64,000 nt of DNA from Mycolicibacterium vulneris (lineage in GTDB: Bacteria; Actinomycetota; Actinomycetes; Mycobacteriales; Mycobacteriaceae). This document shows, one piece after another, positions 16,979-25,755 of this stretch; position 1 is the first letter of the stretch, and each line of letters starts with the position of its first letter. Where the stretch lies: the NCBI RefSeq assembly GCF_002104765.1, contig NZ_NCXM01000032.1:1-64000 (forward strand), read 5' to 3'. A program made the position numbers and the translations under genes. The notes beneath the pieces were generated by a model. The model had not been told where the DNA came from. It did no database searches and worked only from the letters and a program-made list of their open reading frames with translations.

Positions 16979-17821
16979 GTGGCCGAGCCCAATATAGTGC
17001 CGGACGAAGCCCAATGGGCAGAATCGGTGCCGTACTTTGAGCGCGACGAAAAATACTTCGTGCCAACCAAAATCGCGCGCGGCGGATGGGGCCCATCGCT
17101 CAGCGGCCATGTCGTCGGCGGACTCTTGGCGTGGGCGGTCGAGGATGCGGCTCGGGATCCGCAACTGCAACCGGCGCGGTTGACCGTCGATCTGCCCCGG
17201 CCGACGGCGTTGGCGCCGCTCGAGGTGCACACGCAGGTGCGACAGGACCGCCGTCGGTTGCGGCTGGTCGAGACCGTGATCATCCAGGACGGCGCCCCGG
17301 TGGCACAGGCCAGCGCACTGTTTCTGCGGCGCGGCGCGCAGCCCGAGGGGCACGTCTGGTCACCACCGGTGCAGATGCCACCGATCCCGCTGGACAAGGC
17401 CTACTCGACGCTGTTCATGCGAACCTACGGCTGGGGCGCCGATGTGCAGAACCCCGATCCGGACTGGCCCCAGAGCGACGGCCCGAAATACACGTGGATA
17501 CACGAGACGCGCCCGTTGATCGACGACGAACCGCTCACCGCCTTCACCCGCGTGGCGATGGCCGGTGACATCACGGCCTCGATTGCCAACTGGGGCACCA
17601 ACTCCCTGCAGTTCATCAATGTCGACTACACGCTCACGCTCAGCAGACTGCCCGACGGCGACCACATCGGGCTCGCCTCGCTGACGCATCACAGCCACGA
17701 CGGGGTGGCCAGCGGCTCGGCGGTCCTTGTGGACGCGAAGGGGCCGATCGGCACCGGCGTGTCCGTCGCGATCGCGCACTCGGGATTTCGTCCGCCCTCC
17801 ACCGATCCGTCAGCCCGGTGA
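16979..17821 (+). CDS. Acyl-CoA thioesterase (double-hotdog, TesB/4HBT_3-like)
   Basis: 280 residues from GTG 16979, with GCGGAGG about nine bases upstream; the open frame further upstream runs through non-coding DNA. Features are GGWGPSLSGHVVGGLLAWAVE, the hotdog strand RLTVDLPRPTAL, and a second hotdog with FINVDYTLTLSRLPDGDHIGL, SHDGVASGSAVLVD and IGTGVSVAI. This is the tandem hotdog fold of mycobacterial thioesterase-family proteins that hydrolyse acyl-CoAs. It is 19 bases before an acyl-CoA synthetase on the same strand, so one operon may balance acyl-CoA formation and release. Confidence 0.82.
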   Translation: MAEPNIVPDEAQWAESVPYFERDEKYFVPTKIARGGWGPSLSGHVVGGLLAWAVEDAARDPQLQPARLTVDLPRPTALAPLEVHTQVRQDRRRLRLVETVIIQDGAPVAQASALFLRRGAQPEGHVWSPPVQMPPIPLDKAYSTLFMRTYGWGADVQNPDPDWPQSDGPKYTWIHETRPLIDDEPLTAFTRVAMAGDITASIANWGTNSLQFINVDYTLTLSRLPDGDHIGLASLTHHSHDGVASGSAVLVDAKGPIGTGVSVAIAHSGFRPPSTDPSAR

Positions 17822-17839
17822 GGTCGGAAGGGTAGGCGC

Positions 17840-19372
17840 GTGACGTTCTGGGCATTGATTGCCGGTGCGGCGCAGCGGGGATCGAGCCGGCCACTTCTCG
17901 CCGATGAGTACGGACGCAGCCTGACCGCGCGTCAGTTGCACGATGCTGCGTGCGTGACCGCCGCCGCGCTGGCCGAACGAGGCGTTCGTCCGGGCACCGT
18001 CGTGTCCTGGCAGCTCCCCACCGCGCTGGAAACCATGGTGCTGATGGCCGCACTCGCGCGACTCGGTGCGGTGCAGAACCCGATCATCCCAATACTGCGG
18101 GAGCGCGAGGTCGGCTTCATCACCAGCCAGCTGGACACGGAATTCTTTGTGGTGCCCGAGTTTTGGCGCGGGTTCGATCACGGTGGGCTGGCTCGGGGTT
18201 TATCGGCGGACAGCGGCTTCGAGGTCATCACCCTCGACCTGACAACACCCCCGACAGCCGGCGAGCTGCGGCTGCCCGGCGCCGGCGCCGAGACCCTCCC
18301 GACGCCACCGACATCCGCCGACGACGCTCTCTGGATCTACTACTCCTCGGGAACCACTGCGGCCCCCAAGGGGATCCGTCACACCGACACGTCGATCATT
18401 GCCGGCTCGGCGGGGGTGGTGGGCATGGTGGGGGCCAACAGCAGCGACGTGGATCCGATCGCCTTCCCGATCGCGCATATCGGCGGGGCCGCGATGCTGG
18501 CCACCGCGTTGCTGACCGGCATGCGGTTGGCCCTGTTCGAGGCGTTCGATCCGGCCACCACACCGTGGGCCATCGCCGCGCACAGTCCGACGTTCCTGGG
18601 CACCGCGACGCCATTCTTTGTCGCCTTCCTCGAAGCCCAACGCGCCCAGGGTGATCGGCCGCTGTTCCCCTCGGTCCGGGGCTGCCTGGCCGGAGGCGCA
18701 CCCGTCACCGCCGAACTGGGGCGCCAGGTCCGCGAAACCTTCGGCCTGGCCGGAATCGCCAACGCCTGGGGGTTGACCGAGTTTCCCTGCGCGACTTCGC
18801 CCCCGCTGACCGCCGCGCCCGAGGTGCTCGACCATACCGTCGGACCGCCGGTACCCGGGGTCCAGGTCCGCGCGGTCGATAGCCACGGCGTCGAGCTGGG
18901 CGCCGGACAAGAAGGCGAGCTGCGGCTCAAGGGACCCCAGTGCTTCCTCGGCTACGCCGACCCGACACTTGACGCCGACGCGTTCGACAGCGACGGCTGG
19001 TTGCGCACAGGCGATCTCGGCCTGATCGATGCCGACGGCAACGTCCGCGTCACCGGCCGCACCAAGGACGCGATCATCCGCAATGCCGAAAACATCTCGG
19101 CCCTCGAAATCGAGAACGCGCTCGCCACCCATCCCGCCGTGGCCGATGTCGCCGTCATCGGGATTCCCGATCCGCGCACCGGGGAACGCGTCTGCGCCGT
19201 CGTGGTACCCGCGACGACCGACGGTGTGTCGTTGGAATCCCTTGTGCGACATTGCCAATCACGGGGCCTGAGCCGATACAAGCGCCCCGAGCACCTGGTG
19301 GTCGTCGATACCTTGCCGCGCAATCAATTCGGCAAGGTGATCAAAAAGGACCTGCGCCAGGCCTTCGGGTGA
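17840..19372 (+). CDS. Acyl-CoA synthetase (FadD type, AMP-binding)
   Basis: 510 residues. All ANL motifs are present: P-loop YYSSGTTAAPKG, NAWGLTEFP (A5), GWLRTGDLGLID (A7), GRTKDAIIRNAENIS (A8 hinge), and the catalytic Lys in NQFGKVIKKDLR near the C-terminus. It activates a carboxylic acid to the acyl-adenylate and then the CoA thioester. The chain-length specificity cannot be read. GTG 17840 fits the family N-terminus MTFWALI. It follows the thioesterase in the same operon. Confidence 0.92.
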   Translation: MTFWALIAGAAQRGSSRPLLADEYGRSLTARQLHDAACVTAAALAERGVRPGTVVSWQLPTALETMVLMAALARLGAVQNPIIPILREREVGFITSQLDTEFFVVPEFWRGFDHGGLARGLSADSGFEVITLDLTTPPTAGELRLPGAGAETLPTPPTSADDALWIYYSSGTTAAPKGIRHTDTSIIAGSAGVVGMVGANSSDVDPIAFPIAHIGGAAMLATALLTGMRLALFEAFDPATTPWAIAAHSPTFLGTATPFFVAFLEAQRAQGDRPLFPSVRGCLAGGAPVTAELGRQVRETFGLAGIANAWGLTEFPCATSPPLTAAPEVLDHTVGPPVPGVQVRAVDSHGVELGAGQEGELRLKGPQCFLGYADPTLDADAFDSDGWLRTGDLGLIDADGNVRVTGRTKDAIIRNAENISALEIENALATHPAVADVAVIGIPDPRTGERVCAVVVPATTDGVSLESLVRHCQSRGLSRYKRPEHLVVVDTLPRNQFGKVIKKDLRQAFG

Positions 19373-19445
19373 GCGGTTCACGAACTCGATAGCGCATCCG
19401 CTCGCTCGTTTCACGAGGCCAGCATGGTGTCAGCGGCCCGGACGC

Positions 19446-20066
19446 CTACAGCCCCTTGGGGGCATCGCGGACGGCCTGCACCGCCGCGGCATCGCCGTCG
19501 AATTCGACCTGCGCCTGTCGCCCCACGGCGAACAGCAGTAGCTCCTCGGGCGCCCCGGTCACCGTCACCGCCGGGCCCCGACCGGCGGTGAGCACCGTCT
19601 TGCCCTCTGAGGTACGCAACGCCACCCGACCGGGCACCTTCGCGAGGGTGAACCGGGCCATCAACGGCAGGGTGCGCCGCAGCATGTTGCCCAGGGTGGG
19701 CTCTAAGGAACGCGGCTGCCAGCCCGGCTGCGCGCGGCGCACGTCCTCGTGGTGGATGAACATCTCGGCAACATTGGCCACCGGGTCGAGCAATTTGAGC
19801 GGCGAGTAGACCGGCGGGCCGGCGGCGAGCTTGCCGACCAGCTCGTCCCAGTCGTTCTGCTCGGCCACCTGGTTCTGCACCTTCTCCGTATGGGACGCGA
19901 GGAAAGGGATCAGGATGCCGGGCGCCGCGTCGGGGCGGTACTCGCGGATCACCAGGTGGGCGGCCAGGTCCCGCGTCTTCCATCCCTCGCACAGGGTGGG
20001 CGCGTCCGGCCCGACACCGCGCATGGTTTCCACAAGGGCGGTACGTTCGCGCTGAGCAGCAGACAT
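19446..20066 (-). CDS. TIGR03085-type protein (mycothiol-dependent/DinB-like helical bundle)
   Basis: 206 residues. The N-terminus MSAAQRERTALVETMRGVGPDAPTLCEGWKTRDLAAHLVIREYRP carries the W-x-x-x-DLAAHL-x-x-RE pattern of the DinB/maleylpyruvate-isomerase N-terminal family. A second metal-ligand-like stretch is EMFIHHEDVRRAQPGW. Three His/Glu residues probably bind a metal, and some relatives are mycothiol-dependent. A C-terminal beta-rich part follows. The substrate is unknown. It is divergent from htpG. Confidence 0.78.
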   Translation of the reverse strand: MSAAQRERTALVETMRGVGPDAPTLCEGWKTRDLAAHLVIREYRPDAAPGILIPFLASHTEKVQNQVAEQNDWDELVGKLAAGPPVYSPLKLLDPVANVAEMFIHHEDVRRAQPGWQPRSLEPTLGNMLRRTLPLMARFTLAKVPGRVALRTSEGKTVLTAGRGPAVTVTGAPEELLLFAVGRQAQVEFDGDAAAVQAVRDAPKGL

Positions 20067-20169
20067 GCGTTCAGCCTAGAGCCGGTCGCCCCCGAAGAGT
20101 ACGGGTCCACCGGACAAGTGGTCGGCGGGCTCGGTAAATTTGAAACGTCATGCTGTCGAAGGGAATCTC

Positions 20170-22107
20170 ATGAGCGCGCACGTCGAGCAGTTGGAGTTTC
20201 AGGCAGAGGCTCGGCAACTGCTGGATCTGATGGTCCACTCCGTCTACTCCAACAAGGACTCGTTCCTGCGGGAGCTGATCTCCAATGCTTCCGACGCCTT
20301 GGACAAGCTGCGGCTGGAGGCGTTCCGGAACAAGGATCTCGACGTCGACACCTCCGATCTGCACATCGAGATCGACGTGGACAAGGATGCGCGCATCCTG
20401 ACCGTCCGGGACAACGGCATCGGGATGACCCGGGCCGAAGTGGTGGATCTGATCGGCACGCTGGCCAAGTCCGGCACCGCCGAGCTGCGCAAGCAACTGC
20501 GCGAAGCGAAGAACGCCGCGGCCTCCGAGGAACTCATCGGTCAGTTCGGTATCGGTTTCTACTCCAGCTTCATGGTCGCCGACAAAGTCGAACTGCTCAC
20601 CCGCAAGGCGGGCGAGAGCGACGCCACCAGATGGGAGTCGAGCGGCGAGGGCACGTACACCATCGAATCGGTCGACGACGCCCCGCAGGGAACGTCGGTC
20701 ATCCTGCACCTCAAGCCCGAGGACGCCGAGGACGAGCTGCACGACTACACCGCGGAGTTCAAGATCAGGAGCCTGGTCAAGAAGTACTCCGACTTCATCG
20801 CCTGGCCTATCCGGATGGAGGTCGAGCGACGTGAACCGCCCGCCTCCGGCGAAGAAGGAGCGGACGGCGAGGAGACCGTCACCATCGAGACCGAGACGCT
20901 CAACTCGATGCAGGCCCTGTGGGCCAGGCCCAAAGAAGAGGTCTCCGAGGAGGAGTACAAGGAGTTCTACAAGCACATCGGGCACGCCTGGGACGACCCG
21001 CTCGAGGTCATCGCGATGCGGGCCGAGGGCACCTTCGAGTACCAGGCGCTGTTGTTCATCCCGTCGCACGCCCCGTTCGACCTGTTCAACCGGGACGGCC
21101 AGACCGGGATCCAGCTGTACGTCAAGCGCGTGTTCATCATGGGCGACTGCGACGAGCTCATGCCGGAATACCTGCGCTTCGTCAAGGGCGTCGTCGACGC
21201 GCAGGACATGTCGCTCAACGTGTCGCGCGAGATCCTGCAACAGGATCGGCAGATCAAGGCCATCCGGCGCCGGTTGACCAAGAAGGTGCTCTCCACGATC
21301 AAGGATTTGCAATCCGAGCGCCCGGAGGACTACCGCACCTTCTGGACCCAATTCGGCCGCGTCGTCAAGGAGGGCCTGCTGTCGGACTTCGACAACCAGG
21401 AGACGCTGCTGCAGATCTCCTCATTCGCCTCGACGCACAGCGAGGAGGAGGCCACCACCCTCGCCCAATACGTCGAGCGCATGAAAGAGGGCCAGACGCA
21501 GATCTTCTACGCCACGGGGGAGTCGCGTCAGCAGATCCTGAAGTCGCCGCACCTCGAGGCGTTCAAGGCGAAGGGCTACGAGGTGCTGCTGCTCACCGAC
21601 CCTGTCGACGAGGTCTGGGTGGGGACCGTGACGGAATTCGACGGCAAGCCGCTGCAGTCCATCGCCAAGGGCGAGGTGGACCTCAGCGCCGACGGCGACG
21701 AGAGCGAAGCCGAGCGCGAGGAGCAGCAGAAGGAATTCGCCGACCTGCTCACCTGGCTGAAGGAGACCTTGACCGACCACGTCAAGGAGGTCCGGCTGTC
21801 CACCCGCCTGACGGACTCGCCCGCCTGCCTGATCACCGACGCCTTCGGGATCACACCGGCGCTCGCGCGCATGTACCGCGCTTCCGGGCAGGATATTCCG
21901 GTGGGCAAGCGGATCCTCGAACTCAACCCGAACCACCCGCTCGTCACCGGCCTGCGCAAAGCCCACCAGGAGCGCAGCGACGATCCCTCGGTCGCGGAGA
22001 CCGCGGAATTGCTCTACGGCACAGCTCTTCTTGCCGAAGGCGGCGCGCTCGACGACCCGGCCAGGTTTGCCGAGATACTCGCCGGCCGGTTGGCTCGCAC
22101 GGTGTAG
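20170..22107 (+). CDS. htpG: Molecular chaperone HtpG (Hsp90)
   Basis: 645 residues, the normal length. The GHKL ATP site is present: SNKDSFLRELISNASDALDK, then VRDNGIGMTRAEVVDLIGT, GQFGIGFYSSFMVADKVEL and EGTYTIES. The middle domain includes VLSTIKDLQSERPEDY, and the C-terminal dimerisation domain contains NPNHPLVTGL. HtpG helps fold and remodel client proteins in the cytoplasm under stress. ATG 20170 matches the family start (HVEQLEFQAEARQLLDLM) rather than ATG 20140. No HrcA or HspR site was recognised in the short upstream gap. Confidence 0.98.
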   Translation: MSAHVEQLEFQAEARQLLDLMVHSVYSNKDSFLRELISNASDALDKLRLEAFRNKDLDVDTSDLHIEIDVDKDARILTVRDNGIGMTRAEVVDLIGTLAKSGTAELRKQLREAKNAAASEELIGQFGIGFYSSFMVADKVELLTRKAGESDATRWESSGEGTYTIESVDDAPQGTSVILHLKPEDAEDELHDYTAEFKIRSLVKKYSDFIAWPIRMEVERREPPASGEEGADGEETVTIETETLNSMQALWARPKEEVSEEEYKEFYKHIGHAWDDPLEVIAMRAEGTFEYQALLFIPSHAPFDLFNRDGQTGIQLYVKRVFIMGDCDELMPEYLRFVKGVVDAQDMSLNVSREILQQDRQIKAIRRRLTKKVLSTIKDLQSERPEDYRTFWTQFGRVVKEGLLSDFDNQETLLQISSFASTHSEEEATTLAQYVERMKEGQTQIFYATGESRQQILKSPHLEAFKAKGYEVLLLTDPVDEVWVGTVTEFDGKPLQSIAKGEVDLSADGDESEAEREEQQKEFADLLTWLKETLTDHVKEVRLSTRLTDSPACLITDAFGITPALARMYRASGQDIPVGKRILELNPNHPLVTGLRKAHQERSDDPSVAETAELLYGTALLAEGGALDDPARFAEILAGRLARTV

Positions 22108-22174
22108 CCGGCGATTGCAGGCAAATGGGCGATTTTCGGGATTGAAAACCCGCTGGCAGGGATACTTACATCCC

Positions 22175-22390
22175 ATGCCTGAGTTTCGCGTTATCGACCC
22201 ACGTGGCCGGGTCGTCGCGACGAAGAATTTTGCCAACGCAGAGGCCGCGTACGCCTGGTTCGTCAACTCCGTTGGCGGCAACACCGAGCTGGGTTGGCGC
22301 ATGGAGGTCAACGACGACGGGCAATGGGCATTCTTCGATGACACCGAAGGCTTCACCGCGCCGGTGAGCCGCCGGCCGAAACGGCGCTGA
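22175..22390 (+). CDS. Small conserved-looking protein of unknown function
   Basis: 71 residues: MPEFRVIDPRGRVVATKNFANAEAAYAWF at the start, then GWRMEVNDDGQWAFFDDTEGF and a basic tail. The even codon use, balanced composition and absence of low-complexity sequence support a real gene. ATG 22175 is chosen because sequence upstream overlaps htpG in another frame. No domain is recognised. It is 67 bases downstream of htpG and could be read from the same transcript. Confidence 0.6.
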   Translation: MPEFRVIDPRGRVVATKNFANAEAAYAWFVNSVGGNTELGWRMEVNDDGQWAFFDDTEGFTAPVSRRPKRR

Positions 22391-22401
22391 TTCGCCGGGT
22401 T

Positions 22402-22647
22402 TCAGGCCTGCGGCCCGATCACAAAGCAACGGCCGGTGCCGGTGACGAACAGGACTTCTTCCACCGCGGAGCGAGCGACGGCCGGAAATTCGAACCGGTG
22501 CACCTGTTGGCCGGCCTCGAGCTTGGCGTCTAGCGAGTCGCCGGTGCCGTCCTTCTTGCGGACCAACGCCGTCACCGCGCCCGGTTGGGACGGACTCTTC
22601 GGATCCTGGAAATACACACCTCGATCCCGGCGACGGCGCATAGCCAC
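22402..22647 (-). CDS. Small hypothetical protein
   Basis: 81 residues from GTG 22645-22647. The start is basic (MAMRRRRDRGVYFQDP) and the rest is a beta-type sequence (AVTALVRKKDG, VHRFEFPAVARSAVEEVLFVTGTGRCFVIG). It is not recognised. The composition is protein-like and it faces the 71-residue gene tail to tail with a 11-base gap. Confidence 0.5.
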   Translation of the reverse strand: MAMRRRRDRGVYFQDPKSPSQPGAVTALVRKKDGTGDSLDAKLEAGQQVHRFEFPAVARSAVEEVLFVTGTGRCFVIGPQA

Positions 22648-22683
22648 GGACTGTCACCGAATCGCCTTACGCGCCAACCCACT

Positions 22684-22926
22684 TCAGTGACACACCTCGC
22701 AAGCAATGCCGTCGTTGTCACGGTCAAGTGCGGACCGATAGCCCGGCTGCCCCCGATAAATCGGCGCGACACCCGCGGCGCACGCCGCCCTGCAGTTGGG
22801 GTAGTAGGCGCTGCCACCGCTCGTCGGCGACGGCGAGGTTGTGGTCGTCGGGGGAGCGGCCTGCGCCACGGGCATCCCCGCAATTCCCACAGCGATTGCT
22901 CCAACGATGAACAATCCACGAAGCAC
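22684..22926 (-). CDS. Exported excalibur calcium-binding domain protein
   Basis: 80 residues. A signal peptide (1-23, ending AQA) and a Thr/Ser/Pro linker lead to an excalibur domain with YYPNCRAACAAGVAPIYRGQ, then GYRSALDRDNDGIACE. The DRDNDGIACE loop is the EF-hand-like Ca2+ site, and the paired cysteines are diagnostic. It is probably secreted or surface-located. GTG 22926 has AGGAGG about nine bases upstream. Confidence 0.88.
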   Translation of the reverse strand: MLRGLFIVGAIAVGIAGMPVAQAAPPTTTTSPSPTSGGSAYYPNCRAACAAGVAPIYRGQPGYRSALDRDNDGIACEVCH

Positions 22927-23057
22927 GTTCGGAGGCCTCCTGTTAGCGAAATAGCGATGGTTGCTGACGACTACAGAGCTAACACCCTGAGGCGGCCATT
23001 GGGCAAGAGGCTCACGCGGCCCGCAGAGCGTTCTGACGTTCGACGTACGCTCCCACC

Positions 23058-24080
23058 ATGCATGTCGACGCGATGACGATTCCCCAGCCGCTCGGCCAAA
23101 TCGGTGATCTTGCGCGGCGGACCCAATCCGCTGGGTTCTCCGGTCTGTTGTTCACCGAGACGGGCCGCACCGCATACCTGAATGCCGCCGTGGCGTCGCA
23201 GGCCGCGCCGGATCTGGAATTGTCGACGGGCGTCGCGGTCGCGTTTCCGCGCAGTCCGTTCGTGACCGCCGCCGCGGCGTGGGAACTGCAGGAGGCCACC
23301 AAGGGAAAGTTCCGGCTGGGCCTGGGCACCCAGGTGCGCACCCACGTGGTGCGGCGCTACGGCACGGCTTTCGAGCGGCCCGGGCCCAGGCTGCGCGACT
23401 ACTTGCTCGCCGTGAAGGCGTGCTTCGCGGCGTTTCGCTCCGGGACGCTCGACCACCACGGCGACTTCTACGATCTCGACTTCATCACCCCGCAGTGGAG
23501 TCCGGGACCCATCGACGCTCCGGACCCCAAAGTCGATATCGCAGCGGTCAATCCGTGGATGCTGCGGATGGCGGGCGAAGTGGCCGACGGTGTTCACGTC
23601 CACCCGATCGGCGAACCGGGCTACCTGGCCCGGCACGTGGTGCCGACGGTCGCCGAAGGCGCGGCCAAAGCGGGCCGTTCACCGTCGGACATCGCGATCA
23701 TTGTGCCCGTCATGACGATCGCCGGCGATACCGACGAAGAGCGCGACCAGCAGCGCGAGATCGTGCGCGCCAGCATGGCCTTCTACGGCAGCACACCCAA
23801 CTACGCGTTCATCTGGGACGAGGCGGGTTTCGAGGGCACGACCGCTCGGATCCGCGAGAAGCAGAAGGCCGGAGACTACGCCGGGATGGCGGCACAGGTC
23901 AGCGACGATCACATCGCGGTCTTCGCCACCGAGTCGACCTGGGACGGGCTGGCCGACGCGCTGACCGCGAAATACGCCGGAACGGCGACGCGGTTGGTGA
24001 TGTACAACTCCGTCGCCGATCAGGACCGCTTCGAGCGGTACGGCGAGGTGGCCCGCCGTATACAAGCGGTCAGCGGCTGA
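23058..24080 (+). CDS. F420-dependent LLM-class oxidoreductase (MSMEG_2256-like family)
   Basis: 340 residues of a luciferase-like monooxygenase barrel. The N-terminal strand reads MHVDAMTIPQPLGQIGDLAR, then GFSGLLFTETGRTAYLNAAV, VAVAFPRSPFVTAAAAWELQ and KFRLGLGTQVRTHV. The segment LRMAGEVADGVHVHPIGEPGYL matches the TIGR03617 group. Such mycobacterial enzymes generally use F420 rather than FMN. The substrate is unknown. It is convergent with the Nramp-like gene and overlaps its end by 11 bases. Confidence 0.88.
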   Translation: MHVDAMTIPQPLGQIGDLARRTQSAGFSGLLFTETGRTAYLNAAVASQAAPDLELSTGVAVAFPRSPFVTAAAAWELQEATKGKFRLGLGTQVRTHVVRRYGTAFERPGPRLRDYLLAVKACFAAFRSGTLDHHGDFYDLDFITPQWSPGPIDAPDPKVDIAAVNPWMLRMAGEVADGVHVHPIGEPGYLARHVVPTVAEGAAKAGRSPSDIAIIVPVMTIAGDTDEERDQQREIVRASMAFYGSTPNYAFIWDEAGFEGTTARIREKQKAGDYAGMAAQVSDDHIAVFATESTWDGLADALTAKYAGTATRLVMYNSVADQDRFERYGEVARRIQAVSG

Positions 24081-25755
24081 GCTGAATGGCCTTGACCACC
24101 AACAGCAACGCCCCGGCCACCAAATAGGTGCGCAGTGCGATCATGCCCAGGCGGGTGCCAGGCGACCACACCACGGGCTCGAGCAACGTCAGCGGGGGCA
24201 TGCGCCAGGTGCTGCGGTCGACGCCGCGGGCCGGCAGTGCTGGGGCCGGTCGCGGGGGTTGACGGCGGGCCATCCAGCGCAGCGCAGGTGCGGCCGCGAT
24301 GACGAGTATGACCATCGCAAAGGTCAGGTAGCCGGCGACGGCCACGACATCGATCTTGGGGAACAACGTGGTGGCCATCAAGATCCCCGAGAGCAGCAGC
24401 AGCGTGCCGACGATCAGCCCGGCGACCCAGTTCAGCCAGGACCGATTCACCCACGGCCCCAACACCTCTCGGTCGTTGCAGAGCAGCAGCAGAAACACGC
24501 TGGCGCTGGGCAGCAAGAGGCCGGCGAGGGCCTGCACCGCGGTGGTGATCAACCCCAGGGGGGCGCCCGGAATCAGCACGATGACCGCGGCCAGCGCCAC
24601 CATCGCGGTGTAGGACAGGTAGAACTGCTTTGCGTCGGAGAAGCCACGGTGCAGCGAATGCTTGAGGCCGAACACGTCTCCGAAGGCGTAACTGGTGGCC
24701 AGGGTCACCGCGGCCGCCCCGATGATCGAGGCGTCCATCAGCACGATGGCAAAGATCGAGCCGAGTATCGGACGGTGCGCGCCGAGTAGATGCGCCGTGG
24801 CGCCGGCGTCGGTGAAGCCGCCAATGGTGTTGGTGGAGCGCGCCGCCCACTCACCGGTCATCACCAGCGCGGCGGCACCGACCACCACCACGAAGGCGCC
24901 CAGCACGGTGTCCGCGCGTTCATACCCCATGAACCGGGGGGTGATGCGCTTGTCGACGACGTTGGACTGCTGGAAAAACAGCTGCCACGGCGCCACGGTG
25001 GTGCCGACGATGGCGATGATCAGCAGCACCGCGTCCGAGCTGATGCCGCCCGAAATGCTCGGCACCACAAACGACTTCGCTGCGTGACCCCACTGCGGCT
25101 GCGACATCAGCAGCATCGGGATCTGCAGCAGAGTGACCGCGATGAAAATGAACATGGCCCGCTCCCATCGACGGAAGCTGCCGCTGGCCATGATCGCCAC
25201 CAACGCCACCGCCGAGACCGGTACCACGACGTATTTGGAGACGCCGATGTATTCGGCGGCGAGGCTGATGCCGATGAACTCGGTGACGATGGTCAAGAAA
25301 TTGAGCAGGAACAGATCGCCGACCGAAAACCAGCCCCAGCCGCGGCCGAAGCGTTCGTTGATCAGCCGAGCGTGCCCGACCCCCGTGACCGCGCCGAGCC
25401 GTACCACCATTTCCTGGTTGACGATGAGCACCGGGATCAGCAGCAGCAACACCCACAGCAGCGAGTAGCCGTAATTCTGGCCGGCCTGGGCGTAGGTGGC
25501 CACCCCGCCCGCGTCGTTGTCGCCGACCATCACGATGATGCCGGGTCCGACGATGGCGAGCAGGGTCAGCAGCCGCGTCCGCCAGGTCCGGGCATGCTCG
25601 GTTTCCCCGACGCTGATGCGTCCGAACGCGCCCTCGATATCACCCAGATGGGCGCTGTCCAGCACCGCGGCGCGCCGCGTTGGTGCCGGCTCCGAGCGTG
25701 GCACGTCGACGCCCCGCGCGTCGGCCTGGGTGGTGTTCTCGCCGCCGGAACTCAC
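24070..25755 (-). CDS. Atypical Nramp/SLC11-family transporter, candidate Mg2+ transporter (NRMT-like)
   Basis: 561 residues with about 11 membrane segments after a hydrophilic N-terminus of 65 residues. Helix 1 has GDNDAGGVATYAQAGQNYG in place of the canonical DPGN. Helix 6 has GTTVAPWQLFFQQSNVVDK where transition-metal Nramps have MPH. The lost methionine is the soft ligand that selects Mn2+ and Fe2+; its absence marks the Mg2+-transporting NRMT branch (family knowledge). GTG 25755 overlaps the stop of the upstream MgtE_N-CBS gene in GTGA, so the two are coupled. The substrate is inferred, not shown. Confidence 0.82.
   Translation of the reverse strand: MSSGGENTTQADARGVDVPRSEPAPTRRAAVLDSAHLGDIEGAFGRISVGETEHARTWRTRLLTLLAIVGPGIIVMVGDNDAGGVATYAQAGQNYGYSLLWVLLLLIPVLIVNQEMVVRLGAVTGVGHARLINERFGRGWGWFSVGDLFLLNFLTIVTEFIGISLAAEYIGVSKYVVVPVSAVALVAIMASGSFRRWERAMFIFIAVTLLQIPMLLMSQPQWGHAAKSFVVPSISGGISSDAVLLIIAIVGTTVAPWQLFFQQSNVVDKRITPRFMGYERADTVLGAFVVVVGAAALVMTGEWAARSTNTIGGFTDAGATAHLLGAHRPILGSIFAIVLMDASIIGAAAVTLATSYAFGDVFGLKHSLHRGFSDAKQFYLSYTAMVALAAVIVLIPGAPLGLITTAVQALAGLLLPSASVFLLLLCNDREVLGPWVNRSWLNWVAGLIVGTLLLLSGILMATTLFPKIDVVAVAGYLTFAMVILVIAAAPALRWMARRQPPRPAPALPARGVDRSTWRMPPLTLLEPVVWSPGTRLGMIALRTYLVAGALLLVVKAIQLSR

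Noticed and set aside
20071..21351. Open frame antisense to htpG
   Set aside because: A shadow in the complementary frame of a highly conserved gene. It has no motifs and an odd leucine/valine/arginine bias.
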